This document shows positions 1 through 10,813 of a DNA stretch of 64,000 bases, in pieces. The translations under genes and the position numbers were made by a program. This stretch comes from Cladorhizidae sp. MBARI D1340-BT2 (Eukaryota; Porifera; Demospongiae; Poecilosclerida; Cladorhizidae): the NCBI GenBank assembly GCA_028752905.1, contig JAQNBH010000011.1:24124341-24188340 (forward strand). Reading direction: 5' to 3'. Below the pieces are notes generated by a model. It was not told the DNA's origin. It was given only the letters and a program-made list of their open reading frames with translations, and did no database searches. How positions within the stretch are numbered: the stretch's first letter is position 1; every line of letters starts with the position of its first letter.

Positions 1-1654
1 TCTTGACAGAGATATATCATAGCCACACACCCACATCCAGATTTCCATTAGTTTGGTGAGAACATCAAGCTCAAGCACAAAGGGAGGTGGGGAGGAAGAG
101 AAAGAATTGTATATTGTAACATACAACTAATTACCAGTAAACCCATATCTTTATTGTTAGATCCTATTGTGAATGAGTATGATTGCAAGGTAACATTGAT
201 GGTTGCAATCTGTACTCATATGTCTGGTGAAGTATTTCTTTTGATCTCCCTGACAAGTGGTGAACCAGAGTCAATGTCAAGTCTTCCATAAAATAGAAAG
301 TCAAGGGATATTTCATAATCAAATCTAATCAACAGTGGAATATTGTGAATCTAATATTAGTAACATGCTTTATTTCATATCAATTTGTGTTCTACTGTTG
401 TACCATGATTTTGTAAGTAATTTATAGTATGTAGTGAAAATCTATTGGCTGATCTGATGACTACAATGTAGTAGCAGATATGACACTATAATCCCTACTG
501 AAATCTATATAATTATACTATTATGAATAGTCTTTATTGACTAGTGTTCATTCATTATTCAAGATCAGTAACTCTGCTGTAAGACTTCCACATCCTAGAT
601 ACATTTCTCAGAGCTCCCAGTCAGAGATTCATGAACATACCATATGTTGTGAATGCAAGGTAACCTTGATGGTTGCAATCTGTATTGTTAGCCTTGTCAT
701 GATCAAATTTGGAGCAGTTGTGCAGTAAATGGTTTAATTGACTGAAAAATTGCACAACATGCTTAGAGATAACTAGTGCCTCCAAAGATGCTGGTCAGAG
801 ATGGATATGTCCTTCTTTCAAATCTCTGTAAAGAAATATCTCCATCCGTTTCTTTAATATGGCAAAATTGTGGAGAATTTTGGAATTTTGTTTTATGCAT
901 GGGTGTTTTCTCATTTGTGTATGCATTAGTGACTATTAAAATTAGTGCATATGCTACAAATAAGACTTTTCAGTATCATAATCTACACGACTTAAATATT
1001 TTTTACCAAGATATCTATAGTTGAGAATAATTAAGGATATGTTTGGTCCAATATATTGGACACAGTTCAAATTTTACCATTTTCATATCACTTTCATTTC
1101 AGTTTCGTCCGACTATCTGAATGACCTCAGTAGAAATGGATATGCAAGACTGCATGCTATAGTAAATATAAGCTTGACGCTGGTGGATTATTTAGCCGTG
1201 AGTATTTGTCTGCAAGCCTAGAAATATTAAACACTATTTGAGTCACATGTGAGCTTAGCTCCTGCTTCAGCAGATATCATTATCTTGGGTGATGTAGGTA
1301 AATCCATGATTACAAAATTTTACCATGTTAAATCATCTTAACTCTAGCTCAGACTATTACTAAAGCAACATCCCTCTATAGATTTCGTTATGCATTATTT
1401 AGTTATGTTTGTTGTGTGTGTCTGATAATCAAATACTGGCCATAGAGAAACCTTTATGAAGTACTAAACAAATATTAAAACGTTAAATAATATGTTGATG
1501 CAAAAAATTGCCCAGAAGACCCTTTACCTATTTTATATTTGGTCCAGCTGCCAAAGAGAATTCTATTCAGATTGCATGCGTATCTTAGCGTGCCATAATA
1601 TGGTAACTAAGTAGATTTGTTGTCAACTAGCACAACCAAACTTAAGAACTTTGG
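1..1654. other. AT-rich non-genic stretch
   Basis: No recognisable coding region was found. The short open frames at 537-728, 776-1024 and 1021-1221 have no motif, no codon-like signal and no splice context that I can defend. One internal feature is a diverged direct repeat of about 35 bp at roughly 182-219 and 652-689, sharing the string TTGATGGTTGCAATCTGTA. It may be a trace of an old local duplication. Confidence 0.6.
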
Positions 1655-1720
1655 TTAGCAACCTTGTATTTAAATACAGCACTGGAGTTAGCAACCTTGT
1701 ATTTAAATACAGCACTGGAG
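1655..1720. repeat. Perfect 33-bp tandem duplication
   Basis: Two identical adjacent 33-bp units occupy 1655-1687 and 1688-1720. Each begins TTAGCAACCTTG and ends GCACTGGAG. There is no divergence between the units, so the duplication is recent or recently homogenised. It lies in non-genic DNA upstream of the Harbinger element. Confidence 0.95.
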
Positions 1721-2135
1721 TGCCTGTGAGGAAGCTATAGCTCAGCTGTAGATCTAACTATTCCACTTGTCTAGGCTAGGTCCAAAGAAGTAAGTCAACA
1801 TATTCGAACTTGGTATTTGATTAGCTAACATGGTTCCTTGAGCCACAGAAATGTTAGTTATATAGTGCAGCTGCATTATGGACAGGTCTAGACTTGGTCA
1901 AAGAAAGAAGTCTACATGAATTTTTTTACCAAACCCACCATTAAGGCTGGTTCACAATATGTCGCCCGATGTCGCACCGTGTCGCAATTGTCGCTTGTCG
2001 CAGGACGTTGCTTGTTCACAATTGAGCGACAACTGAGCGACAACTGAGCGACCGCTAGCACTTTACCGCGTTGTAGACCGCACCCATTTATTAAATTCAA
2101 TATAACGCACACTATCCTTGCGCGCTATCCTCGCT

Positions 2136-3848
2136 ATGGACAGTTCTGAAGAAGAAGATTTGCAGTCTGCTCTGCTGTTGGGAGGAGAAGGCGTAGAAGA
2201 AGGAGGAGGAGGTGTAGAAGAATGTGGGTACGACCAATCCCGAGGATGATGTACCAGCAGGGGGAGTACCACAACCTCCTTCAAGAAATGAGACTGCATG
2301 ACCCACACAGCCACTTTTCCTACCTCAGGATGTCAAAAGAGACATTTGACAAACTTTTGCAGAAGGTAAAAATAAATATAAGTTTAGCTAAACTGAAATA
2401 TTCTATGCACTATTATAGGAGGTCAGTCCACTCCTCTGTCACCGGGGTTATTTCAGCAGTGTGAGAGCAAAGGTTTCAGCAGCTGAAAGACTTGCTCTTA
2501 CAATCCGATATTTAGCCACTGGAAACTCACAAGTAATGTTTTATTGGTGTCAGAAATGTTGATACTTGTGTAATAATATTTTCCAGGTCTCTCTGTCTTT
2601 CAATTTTCGATTGGGCAGATCTACTGTCTGCTCGATCTTAAGGGAGACTTGTGAGGTTCTATGGAATGTGTTGGGGAGTGAATATGTGAAGGCACCATCA
2701 TCTGCGGCAGAGTGGAAAGGGATCAGCTGTGATTTTTGGATGAAATGGAACTTTCCTAATTGCATTGGTATGTTTCAAACAATTTTATCAAATCAATCAA
2801 TTGTATTGTTGTTGTATTTTGCTCTACTAGGAGCCATTGATGGGAAGCATATTGTAATACAGGCACCTAAAAATAGTGGGTCCCCATGTACTACAACTAT
2901 AAGGGCACATTCTCCTTGGTTTTGCTTACTGTTTGCGATGCACATTACAGGTAAGCCAAAACTTTAATTACGTTCGTCTTTTTTAATCTTTACTCGTTTT
3001 TTAAATTTACTTGTTTTTAAAGGTTCACCTTGATTGACTTGGAAGAGGTTGGAGTGATGGAGGTGTTTTTTCAAACTCGAGTTTTGGAAGCACTCTTGAA
3101 GATGCGTCGCTGGTGCTGCCCGACCCTTTCCCTTTGCCTGGAACATCAGGACCACAAATGCCATTTGTTTTAGTTGGAGTGAAGCATTTCCACTACGTAA
3201 TTACCTTTTGCGTCCATACCCTGGTCGTAATCTTCCTGGTACTCTAATAATAATATATAGATAGATAGCTAGTACATGTGACTTTTATTATTTTCTTTTC
3301 AGAACACCAAGCTGTGTTTAATTACCGGCTCAGCAGAGCTAGGAGGATAATTGAGAACAGTTTTGGAATACTGGCTGCAAGGTATATATCATCTTGTATT
3401 AATTATCATATGGCATCAATTATAACTTGATTTGGGTTTGTTTAGGTGGAGACTATTCAGGAGACCCATCATTGCAAAGCGAGAGAATGTGGTGATTTTT
3501 ACTAAGGCCTCAATTGCTCTCCACAATTTTTTAAGAACAACAGAATCATTGTTGTACTGTCCACCTGGGTATATTGACGGGGAGGATGGGGAAGGAAACT
3601 TGATAAGAGGAGGATGGAGGGCGGACGAGGAAGCATCCATAAGTATGCCATCTGTTTCAAGAACTGGCAGCAACAGGTAATCAGGTTTACCATGCACATT
3701 GTCATGCAAATACAATTTTTTTACCCTTATCTGTATTTTCAACAGGTATTCGAGATCTGCCGCAGATGTAAGAAAACAGTTCAAGGATTACTTGACAAGT
3801 GTGGGAGAAGTTTCTTGGCAGTACAATCATGTACACAGATTAAACTAA
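2136..3848 (+). pseudogene. Harbinger transposase (DDE nuclease), spliced, frameshifted
   Basis: This is the catalytic protein of the Harbinger element. The start at 2136 gives the acidic opening MDSSEEEDLQSALLL. The next part, an Arg-rich run followed by WVRPIPR and GEYHNLLQEMRL, lies in another frame from about 2150-2222. Downstream exons have good GT/AG borders: about 2222-2371, 2461-2532 (AERLALTIRYLATG), 2586-2769 (LGRSTVCSILRETCE, FWMKWNFPNCIG), 2831-2951 (AIDGKHIVIQAPKNSG, the DDE region), about 3022-3239, 3302-3380, 3447-3677 (WRLFRRPIIAKRENVV, ALHNFLRTTES) and 3747-3848. Frame breaks are visible at about 2150-2220, at about 2881 after SGS, and at about 3177 before EAFPL. These make it a pseudogene. 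The domain order and total length otherwise match an intact family member. Confidence 0.9.
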
Positions 3849-3946
3849 AACTTTTATTGCAAGCTAGAGCTATACATATTCTCATATCTTGTTCATTAAA
3901 AAAATTCAATACGCAACGTGTATATATAAATACAAGGGCACACTGT

Positions 3947-4919
3947 TCAATATTCAGTCCCATAATAAGAATGATGGGAGGGGGGATTTTCTGGTTCAAA
4001 TTCTATGTCAAAGAGTACCTGTTCTATCCTTATTTTGGCAAGACCATTTTGGCGAGGGGTGAGCCTTTTTAACCGCCCAGCCACTTCAAGTCCGAAATTA
4101 AAGTCCATATCGTTTATGTTGGCTAGCCTATTGCGAGCACTCTCCTGTATCTCTTTTAAGGACTGTAAAAGTGCCTCATCACCATCTTCATCCCTGGTTG
4201 TCACTCATTTCCTCTTGTTCCACCCCCGAGTGCTGGATGATGAAGGAGATGATGCACGCGAAGTGGCTGGCTGTAGAGTGTGGGAAGTACGAGAGGGAGG
4301 GGGAGAATCACACATCACTGACACAGGCCTATCATCCTCCAGCACCAACAACCTAAAAATAATAACGCTATCAACATGATGAGATATGAACATATATTCT
4401 GTCTCCCTCCCACTACTCAAATCTTGCCTATTGTCCATCACTTCCTCCGATTCCGTTTCATCAACGGGTTCCGCTTGTCCGAAATTTGAGAATGTTCTAG
4501 AAAGAAAAGAAAAATGGTAGTCAAAAATTTATAATGTAGCTAAAATTTCACGGACTCCCTGTGTCGAACAGTATCCAACAAAAATAGCAGGATGTTGAAA
4601 TAGGGCCATCTCGATGTATAGCTGGGGCCCTTGTCTCCACTCTTCTGTTTCTTATTTTTCCTCAATTCCCTCACAAATGCATCCCTGAGGTTTTTCCATT
4701 TTTTTATGCAATCTTGCACAGTCACCTCTCCAACCTGTCAATGAACATGCTCTTGACTTTATAAGCTAACCATTTCACCCAACCATTACAAACCATTACC
4801 TCGGTCGCAACATTCTTCCAGGCATTTTCCTTCGCCCTTATGTCCTTAAAAGACTTGGAAGATACTTCCCACAAGCACGAATACTTCCTCACAGCTTCTA
4901 TCAACTTCTCTTCGTTCAT
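3947..4919 (-). pseudogene. Harbinger accessory MADF/BESS DNA-binding protein, in-frame stop
   Basis: This is the second Harbinger gene, convergent with the transposase. Exon 1 (4919-4800) starts MNEEKLIEAVRKY and contains the first half of a MADF domain (LWEVSSKSFKD, AWKNVATE). A 65-bp intron with GT/AG ends (4799-4735) joins to exon 2 from 4734 (VQDCIKKWKNLRDAFV, SRWPYFNILLFLLD), which completes the domain. A later exon starts near 4490 and runs into a Ser-rich linker. The C-terminus is a BESS-like segment (EALLQSLKEIQES, LKRLTPRQNGLAKIRIEQVL), suited to protein-protein contact. A TGA at 4205-4207 interrupts a frame that stays open on both sides, so it looks like a point nonsense mutation. 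The splice border near 4330-4400 is unclear to me. Confidence 0.85.
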
Positions 4920-5151
4920 CTCTTCCTCGCGAACAGTCCTGCACAACAACTTAGCTCTAAACAGTGCCCACTCCATGCCCGCTATGAGATCGAAAAAGGT
5001 GTGAAAAACCACGCGACTGTCGCAGGAATAGAACTCGAGTCTATTCTAGCGACAAGCCGCGACACCATGTCGTTGAATATTAAAAAAGGGTCGCAACGTG
5101 TCGCGTCGCCCGTGTCGCAGGACCCAGTGACATATTGTGAACCAGCCTTAA

Positions 5152-5265
5152 GGCTAGTTACGCAACTTTCAATATAATTATGTCAATAGCCTAATTTCTG
5201 CAAGGCACTCAAGCACCACAAGAAAGCTATTGCTACCTAATAACAGCTGTAGTTGTAGTGGCTAC
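5152..5265. other. Short spacer between Harbinger and the piggyBac flank
   Basis: Non-genic DNA. It resembles the sequence around 1721-1830 on the other side of the Harbinger element, sharing short strings such as AGAAAGCTAT and CAGCTGTAG. The Harbinger probably inserted into an older duplicated non-genic sequence. Confidence 0.4.
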
Positions 5266-5792
5266 ACTCATCTGTTAGGCCCAAAGAAGATAGTCCACAG
5301 ATGACTACTTCCATTTGTTATGGAAGGAACTTCTAGAGCATTTATGACCATGGCAATCTGGGTCATGTTAATTATATATCAGTTCATAGCCATAAGGGAG
5401 TTAATTAATAGGGATGAAGTATTGGCATGTCCTGCATGTTTCTTTTCTGTGGAGTTCAATCTTAAATATATTAAATACTAATTGATACATACTTGCATTT
5501 CTATTTGAATATATTAGTATGATTAAGGTTTAAAAAAGACTGAGGAATGTTTTATGACATTATATGTATATCAGATAAATAATGGACAATCTGTCAAATT
5601 GAATATTTATTACTGGCATTTATAATTATTATCATAGAAGTTGCATATGGATTTGAAGAGACAGTATTCGGTATATGAATCTGCAGACATACTGGAAGTT
5701 TGTTGTAGGATAACCAATCTTGAGGTTGATATGCAGGTGGCACATTCAATCACTGTAGAGATCATCACTCTTCAAACAAAGACAAGTATTAA
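5266..5792. repeat. Left copy of the 527-bp direct repeat flanking piggyBac
   Basis: This segment begins ACTCATCTGTTAGG and ends AAGTATTAA. It recurs at 8294-8822 with only about three differences (C/T in TCTGTCAAATTG, an extra AG in GAGACAGAGTATTC, and GAGGTTGA versus GAGGATGA). Its last four bases, TTAA at 5789-5792, abut the left terminus of the piggyBac element. No coding content was seen. Confidence 0.93.
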
Positions 5793-6345
5793 CCGATTGC
5801 ACGCCGTATTCCTAGTACCCGCGGGCAAATTATTCATGAATTTACGAGGTATTTTACTTATTATTTTTATATCTTCCGTTCTGCAGGGACTCCACCCATG
5901 AAACTAGGCTCATATTCAGCCACATGATAGCTCTACTTCCTGTAAAAAAATCGAGCCTTCCTTACCAACTGGGCAGAACTAACCAGCATTATAAAACCTT
6001 GTCATCTTCTTGGGGGTGAATATTTTCATATTTTCACACTATTATACACACATTATACATTATAATGCCAACACAAGATGGAGCATCTATTTACAAACCC
6101 TCTACCAGCTGCAAAGCCAGTGGGCTGTTTTCCCCATCAAAATGCTAACACATAATAATACAAAAAAAAAATTATAAGAGAGTGAAAATGCTAACACATA
6201 CTAGAATAAAACCATAATATAAAAATTATGTAAGGGAGTGTCTTGGGTAGAGCTCCGGTCTTGCTGTCACGGGTAGAGTAGAACTTGCTCAGTCTTGGGT
6301 ATAGCTTGCTTGGTCTCTGGCATGATATTTCACCATGTTTTTATT

Positions 6346-8062
6346 CTACACAAACATGAGATACCAGGATAAGAATAACACTTGAATACTGGAGAGACGA
6401 GAGAAGTAGACGAAGGGACAGGGAACGAGAGAAGTAGACGAAGGAGCAGGGAACAAGAGAGAAGCACAGAAAGGAGCAGGGGGTGCATAAACATTACTGA
6501 TAGTCCACCAAGGTATGGTATTACGAAAACGGTCACGGCCTATTGATCCACCACACAAAGGAACCTTACAAAAACAACACTGGGACCTTGCCTTATGCCT
6601 GTCACCTTTACTAATGCAAACTACACAGCGCTTCTTTGCACAGCACTGTGGGAAATGACCTAGTTTTAAATTGAGGCGATCTAGCTGACTATTTGCCTGA
6701 CTACAACGTTGACCTGCACGCTGCCAAGAAGAGAAAGAACCAATCAAAGATTTAGCTAGAACAATCCTAGCTTCTAGATAATTACCCTTCCTTACTGATA
6801 TTGGAGCTCGGACAGAAGAAAACAAAATAAATGAATTCAATAAACAAGCTTCTATCAAATTTGTAACCAACAAACCATCAATAGAATTTACATGTACATA
6901 ACGCATTAGCTCCAAAAACCGAGTCCTAGGCATTACTTTACGAACCAAAGATCCAGACAAATCCGAGTGATTAGTGGACCAATACAATTCTAAGTATGGA
7001 AGTGTGGAAACTCCCATTATTATCAACATTCCTACAAAAGCTTTCATTTCCTCTATATTAGTATCTACCCATGGCCTGGAGAGACTAGCCATCCTAGAAA
7101 CGTAACTGTTCGTCTCTGCTACTAGGAGTTCCCACACTTCAAGAGTAAAAAAAAGGTAAAATGCATCTAAAAATGTACTTGATGCACCAAGCAATGAAGA
7201 AGTTGGACCAGCTGTTGCTGTATAGTCCAATTTCAAAGGAGTTGGCTCCTTTATTTCCCACTTACCTGTGACCTCAGTTAGCCTAGAACCAGTGCCAGAT
7301 GCTTGGGCAGAACCAGTGCCAGATGCTCGGACAGAACCAGTTCCAGATGCTCGCACACGCCTATAACCTCTGGCCCGCCTACTAGCAGTACCTTTTGGAG
7401 GACCACTAGCAACACTTACGACTCCACTACCACTTGAGCTGCTTCCCTCTTGGCCAGTACTCCCTCGCCCACCTCTCCCTCGGCCAGTACTCCCTCGCCC
7501 GCCTCTCCCTCGCACAACTCCAGCACCAGTCGTGTTCCCACGCCCTGTAGAGACTTCAGGCAAGGCTTCCTCATCCTCCAATGTAACAAAAGGAGTCATA
7601 GATGCCTCATCTCCTCCACTCTCATCATCTGATGCTGTAGGAAAAGTAGTGGGGAGGGTGGGAAAAACAAGATATATATATATATCAAGTTTGTGGTCAA
7701 CATTTGAAAATTCAAATTCAAATGAAAATCAACAACTCAACAACTCCAACCTACACTCTTAGCTATAACTTTTTTCTATAACTATCCTGTCTGAATTTGG
7801 AATACCAACAGAATAAGCTAGTATTTGGCAATAGTACACTCTCAGTTGACTATGGTAAACAAAGGCTATGAAGCGCTAAGGTTAGAAGAAACTTACAATC
7901 GAGAAGTCCATCCAAGCGCGCCTCTTCTCTTAGAGCAACTGGATCCAGAGTGTTTCCTCGGTATGCATAGATGTCTTCACCTTCTTCCCCAAATGAATCT
8001 GACCCAGAATCGCCAGAATCGTCGGCTAAAAGTTGAGAAATAACGTCCTCACAGGAGAGCAT
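6346..8062 (-). CDS. piggyBac transposase-derived ORF lacking the DDE core
   Basis: Exon 1 (8062-7897) starts MLSCEDVISQLLADDSGDSG. A 262-bp intron with GT/AG borders (7896-7635) leads to exon 2 (7634-6346). The exons join in phase to give 484 residues without a stop. The N-terminus is acidic, followed by RG-rich repeats (about 7450-7515) and three 24-bp repeats encoding RASGTGS-type units (7286-7357). The piggyBac N-terminal domain follows (WVDTNIEEMKAFVGMLIIMG, YWSTNHSDLSG, FLELMRYVHVN). It then passes directly into the C-terminal region (CLLNSFIL) and the Cys-rich end (CCAKKRCVVCISKG, CCFCKVPLC). The middle, which should carry the catalytic aspartates, is missing. The product could bind DNA but not cut it. 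The last 50 or so residues are Pro/Ser-rich and encoded by purine-rich repeats. Confidence 0.8.
7286..7357 (-). repeat. Three 24-bp coding repeats in the piggyBac ORF
   Basis: Three adjacent 24-bp units (7286-7309, 7310-7333, 7334-7357) with a few substitutions. On - they encode repeated ASGTGS octapeptides in the linker ahead of the transposase N-terminal domain. A second pair of 30-bp units around 7452-7513 encodes the RGGRGSTG repeats. Confidence 0.85.
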
Positions 8063-8293
8063 CTTTGAGCAGTTTAAAAAAAAAGCTCGACCAACAAAAA
8101 TGGCGTTCAACCGCAGGATTTTTGTTGCACGATGCATCAACCGGAAATAATCATTTTTGTGACGTTCTCTAGTCTACTAGGCATGTGCAGAACCCAACTG
8201 GGACTGTTAGCTCGTAACAGTTCATTTTATATATTTTTGTGTGGCGAAGGATGTAAGGTCTCGCGCCATATGGCGCTTACGGCGTTTAATCGG

Positions 8294-8822
8294 ACTCATC
8301 TGTTAGGCCCAAAGAAGATAGTCCACAGATGACTACTTCCATTTGTTATGGAAGGAACTTCTAGAGCATTTATGACCATGGCAATCTGGGTCATGTTAAT
8401 TATATATCAGTTCATAGCCATAAGGGAGTTAATTAATAGGGATGAAGTATTGGCATGTCCTGCATGTTTCTTTTCTGTGGAGTTCAATCTTAAATATATT
8501 AAATACTAATTGATACATACTTGCATTTCTATTTGAATATATTAGTATGATTAAGGTTTAAAAAAGACTGAGGAATGTTTTATGACATTATATGTATATC
8601 AGATAAATAATGGACAATCTGTTAAATTGAATATTTATTACTGGCATTTATAATTATTATCATAGAAGTTGCATATGGATTTGAAGAGACAGAGTATTCG
8701 GTATATGAATCTGCAGACATACTGGAAGTTTGTTGTAGGATAACCAATCTTGAGGATGATATGCAGGTGGCACATTCAATCACTGTAGAGATCATCACTC
8801 TTCAAACAAAGACAAGTATTAA
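8294..8822. repeat. Right copy of the 527/529-bp direct repeat flanking piggyBac
   Basis: Almost identical to 5266-5792 and also ending in TTAA (8819-8822). Its first base follows the right terminus of the piggyBac element with no TTAA between. The DNA after it (GCAGTGGTGGTAGC) is probably the original right flank of the insertion site. Confidence 0.93.
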
Positions 8823-9309
8823 GCAGTGGTGGTAGCAAAAGAGACATCTAAAATGGTGATAATGCATATTGACTTCATATGTTAATATATATATATAGCA
8901 GCCTCACTACTATATATATTCTGTGGAACAAAACTAAGACATTATTTGTCAATGTGTTTAGTGCATATGTTGAAGCTGATATATTATTTGCTGATCTATT
9001 GAGAGGTCACGGTTTCACAATATGTTGCTCTCCGAGCTCTATTGCTTCATTTTGTTATTATCTGGCAATGATACAATACAACTTGATAATATGATAAAAC
9101 CGTACAACATGTTCAATACAATTTCCATTCCAGTGACAAGCATTGAGATCAATTCATAGCTGATTTTATTCTTCTAAGTTTTTATTAGTTAAGTACCCAC
9201 CCATGCCCATTCATATATATATATATGGAAATTATATATAAGTAATGTCTGGTTTTGTTGAATATTTACGCTTTAAATTATTGTGACAAGATTATGCTTC
9301 TTTAGAAAA
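8823..9309. other. AT-rich spacer
   Basis: No gene was seen. Short TA-repeat runs lie at about 8884-8898 and 9216-9228. A weak resemblance to the Harbinger terminus at about 9010-9030 is too short to call. Confidence 0.55.
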
Positions 9310-9573
9310 TGTAACTGCAGCTGAGTAAGGATGGACAGAGGAATATTACATCAATTTCTCTTTGAGAACAGTTTCATCGTCACAGCATAGCACATACTCC
9401 TAGCTAGTCTCATAAAAAGTGCATCAAGCATGTGATACAATTCAAAGATTATACTCTGAGATCAGACAGGTACAAGTTCAGTGTTAATTGCATGACCTAA
9501 ATTTTTGAGAATGTTCTTACTGTTATTAATCCAGTGTTTGGGTGTAGAGTGTTCTTGATACCTCGACTACTCA
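9310..9573 (-). repeat. LTR (3' LTR in element orientation)
   Basis: It aligns with 12514-12775 over most of its length. Shared strings include GAGTAAGGATGG, ATACTCTGAGATCAGAC, GTTAATTGCATGACCTAAAT and GTTCTTACTGTTATTAAT. It starts TGTAAC. The distal end is less certain because of a small insertion near 9559-9566. Confidence 0.85.
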
Positions 9574-9658
9574 GCTCCTCTCTAACGAGAAATACGTCCC
9601 AGATTTAGTAGTTGTGTGATGATAGGAGACATTGTGGAGGGTTATGTTTCCAACAGGG

Positions 9659-10381
9659 TTAATGTGGGGCCATAGGTAGGGAAGGAATGTTGTCATCGGC
9701 CAGGTGTCTCCCAGGAGGTAATGGATGGTTCTGGGATAGCCGTGGAGATATAAGATTGGGTTTCAGTTTGGGAGGAAGGCGAATGTCTTCTGGGCAGCGC
9801 TTGAGGTGAATGAAATGAACCACTGGTCGACGATGACGAGAGCTTGTATTCTGGATAGGATGGACAGTGTCAGCTAGGTTCTGGATGATTTGGTATGATC
9901 CAGTCAATGGCCAGTGAAATTTCCAATGACAACCTCTGGGTGGAAACATTGAGTGGAGCCACACAAGATCACCAGACTTAAAGGAATCACCATGAACTTT
10001 CTTGTCGTGAAGGTATTTTTGGTGATCCAGTGCCTGTCCAAGATTCTTCTGTACTCTATGTTAAGAATCCTCGAGTCACTTTCTGAGTTGGTTAGCAAAG
10101 TCGGAGGTGGAGGACTTTTCAGTGGTTGCAGGTGGTGGACCAAAAGCCACATCAATAGGCATCCTTGCTTGATGACCAAACTTCAGAGAAAAGGGGGCAT
10201 GGTCAGTACTGTAGTATACACTACTTTTGTAAGCCATATAATTATAATGGTCGAAGGTGATCTTGCCAGTGGCATGGATAGTCTGTAGCTGCAGATGCCA
10301 GGTTATTGAGTAGAGTTCATGTGAATCTCTCAATGAGTCAATCGAATTGAGGGTGGTACGGAGTGGTTCATTTTTTGGCAA
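9659..10381 (-). pseudogene. Gypsy integrase C-terminal region, broken
   Basis: Read on -, the end of an integrase core is visible (APFSLKFGHQARMPIDVAFG), then a region interrupted by stops, then the C-terminal GDLVWLHSM-like module (FPPRGCHWKFHWPLTGSYQI, RRPVVHFIHLKRCPEDIR). This is the typical C-terminal barrel and tail of Gypsy integrases. The zinc-binding domain and the catalytic D,D,E segment are not present. Stop codons fall at about 10076 and at several other positions. Confidence 0.8.
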
Positions 10382-10391
10382 TTCCCATCAG

Positions 10392-10615
10392 TTAACATCA
10401 GGCCTATCCTTGTTTGCAACTTCTACCCGACAGTTACTGCTTTTAGTAGATCAAGGGTTGAAAACCACTGAGAGGCAGCTAGTGTGTGTAGGGTGTCATC
10501 TCTCCGTGGCAAAAGATATGCATTCTTGTGTGTGACCTTATGGTAGTCCACGCAGAAACTGAATCTGCCATCCTTCTTCCCAACTAGCTCTATTGGGGAT
10601 GCCCAAGGTACTGAA
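10392..10615 (-). pseudogene. Gypsy reverse transcriptase fragment
   Basis: On - the first part of a Gypsy RT can be read: SVPWASPIELVGKKDGRFSF, then CVDYHKVT, LPRRDDTLHTLAASQWFSTL and a degraded continuation (VEVANKDRPDVN). The order and wording match RT motifs 1-3. The YxDD motif, the remaining palm and the thumb are absent, because the sequence passes directly into integrase-like sequence at about 10380. This marks an internal deletion that also removed RNase H. Confidence 0.8.
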
Positions 10616-10813
10616 GGGGTGAATTATATTTTTTTCCAAGCATGCCTGTCAAAGTTCTCGCACTGCTTCCCTTCATTGTGGTGGAAGCCTACGCACATCT
10701 TTGTATGTGGGTAAGTCATGACTAGTTATCTAACTTTGACTCGGCAAACAACCCAGCATACTGCACTAACAACCCAAGGAATTGCTCTCTCCATTGGTCT
10801 GATATATTGACAC

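Larger units (their letters stand above)
1945..5147. mobile_element. PIF/Harbinger DNA transposon, full length, decayed
   Basis: A 3,203-bp element with matching termini. The first 19 bp (GGCTGGTTCACAATATGTC, 1945-1963) are an exact inverted repeat of 5129-5147. Both ends continue into clustered GTCGC/GCGAC subterminal motifs, which are probably transposase binding sites. TTAA flanks both sides (1941-1944 and 5148-5151), so the 3-bp TWA target duplication typical of Harbinger cannot be placed exactly. The element carries the usual two convergent genes: a DDE transposase on + and a MADF/Myb-like DNA-binding protein on -. In this superfamily both proteins are needed for movement. Both genes carry disabling changes, so this copy should be immobile, although its ends look usable in trans. 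Confidence 0.93.
5793..8293. mobile_element. piggyBac-type element with internal deletion
   Basis: A 2,501-bp element. The left end reads CCGATTGCACGCCGTA. The right end, read inward, is CCGATTAAACGCCGTA, so 14 of 16 positions match. TTAA, the piggyBac target, precedes the left end (5789-5792). The right end is instead followed directly by the start of the 529-bp repeat, and TTAA reappears only at the end of that repeat (8819-8822). The element holds one spliced transposase-derived gene on - that lacks the catalytic core. The terminal structure and the N-terminal domain together identify the superfamily. Confidence 0.88.

Noticed and set aside
537..1221. Three short plus-strand frames (63, 82 and 66 residues)
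   Set aside because: They show no recognisable motif, sit in AT-rich DNA, and have neighbours that do not suggest exons.
9010..9035. Resemblance to the Harbinger terminus (GGTTTCACAATATGTTGC)
   Set aside because: It is only about 14 of 18 matching bases, with no inverted partner found nearby.
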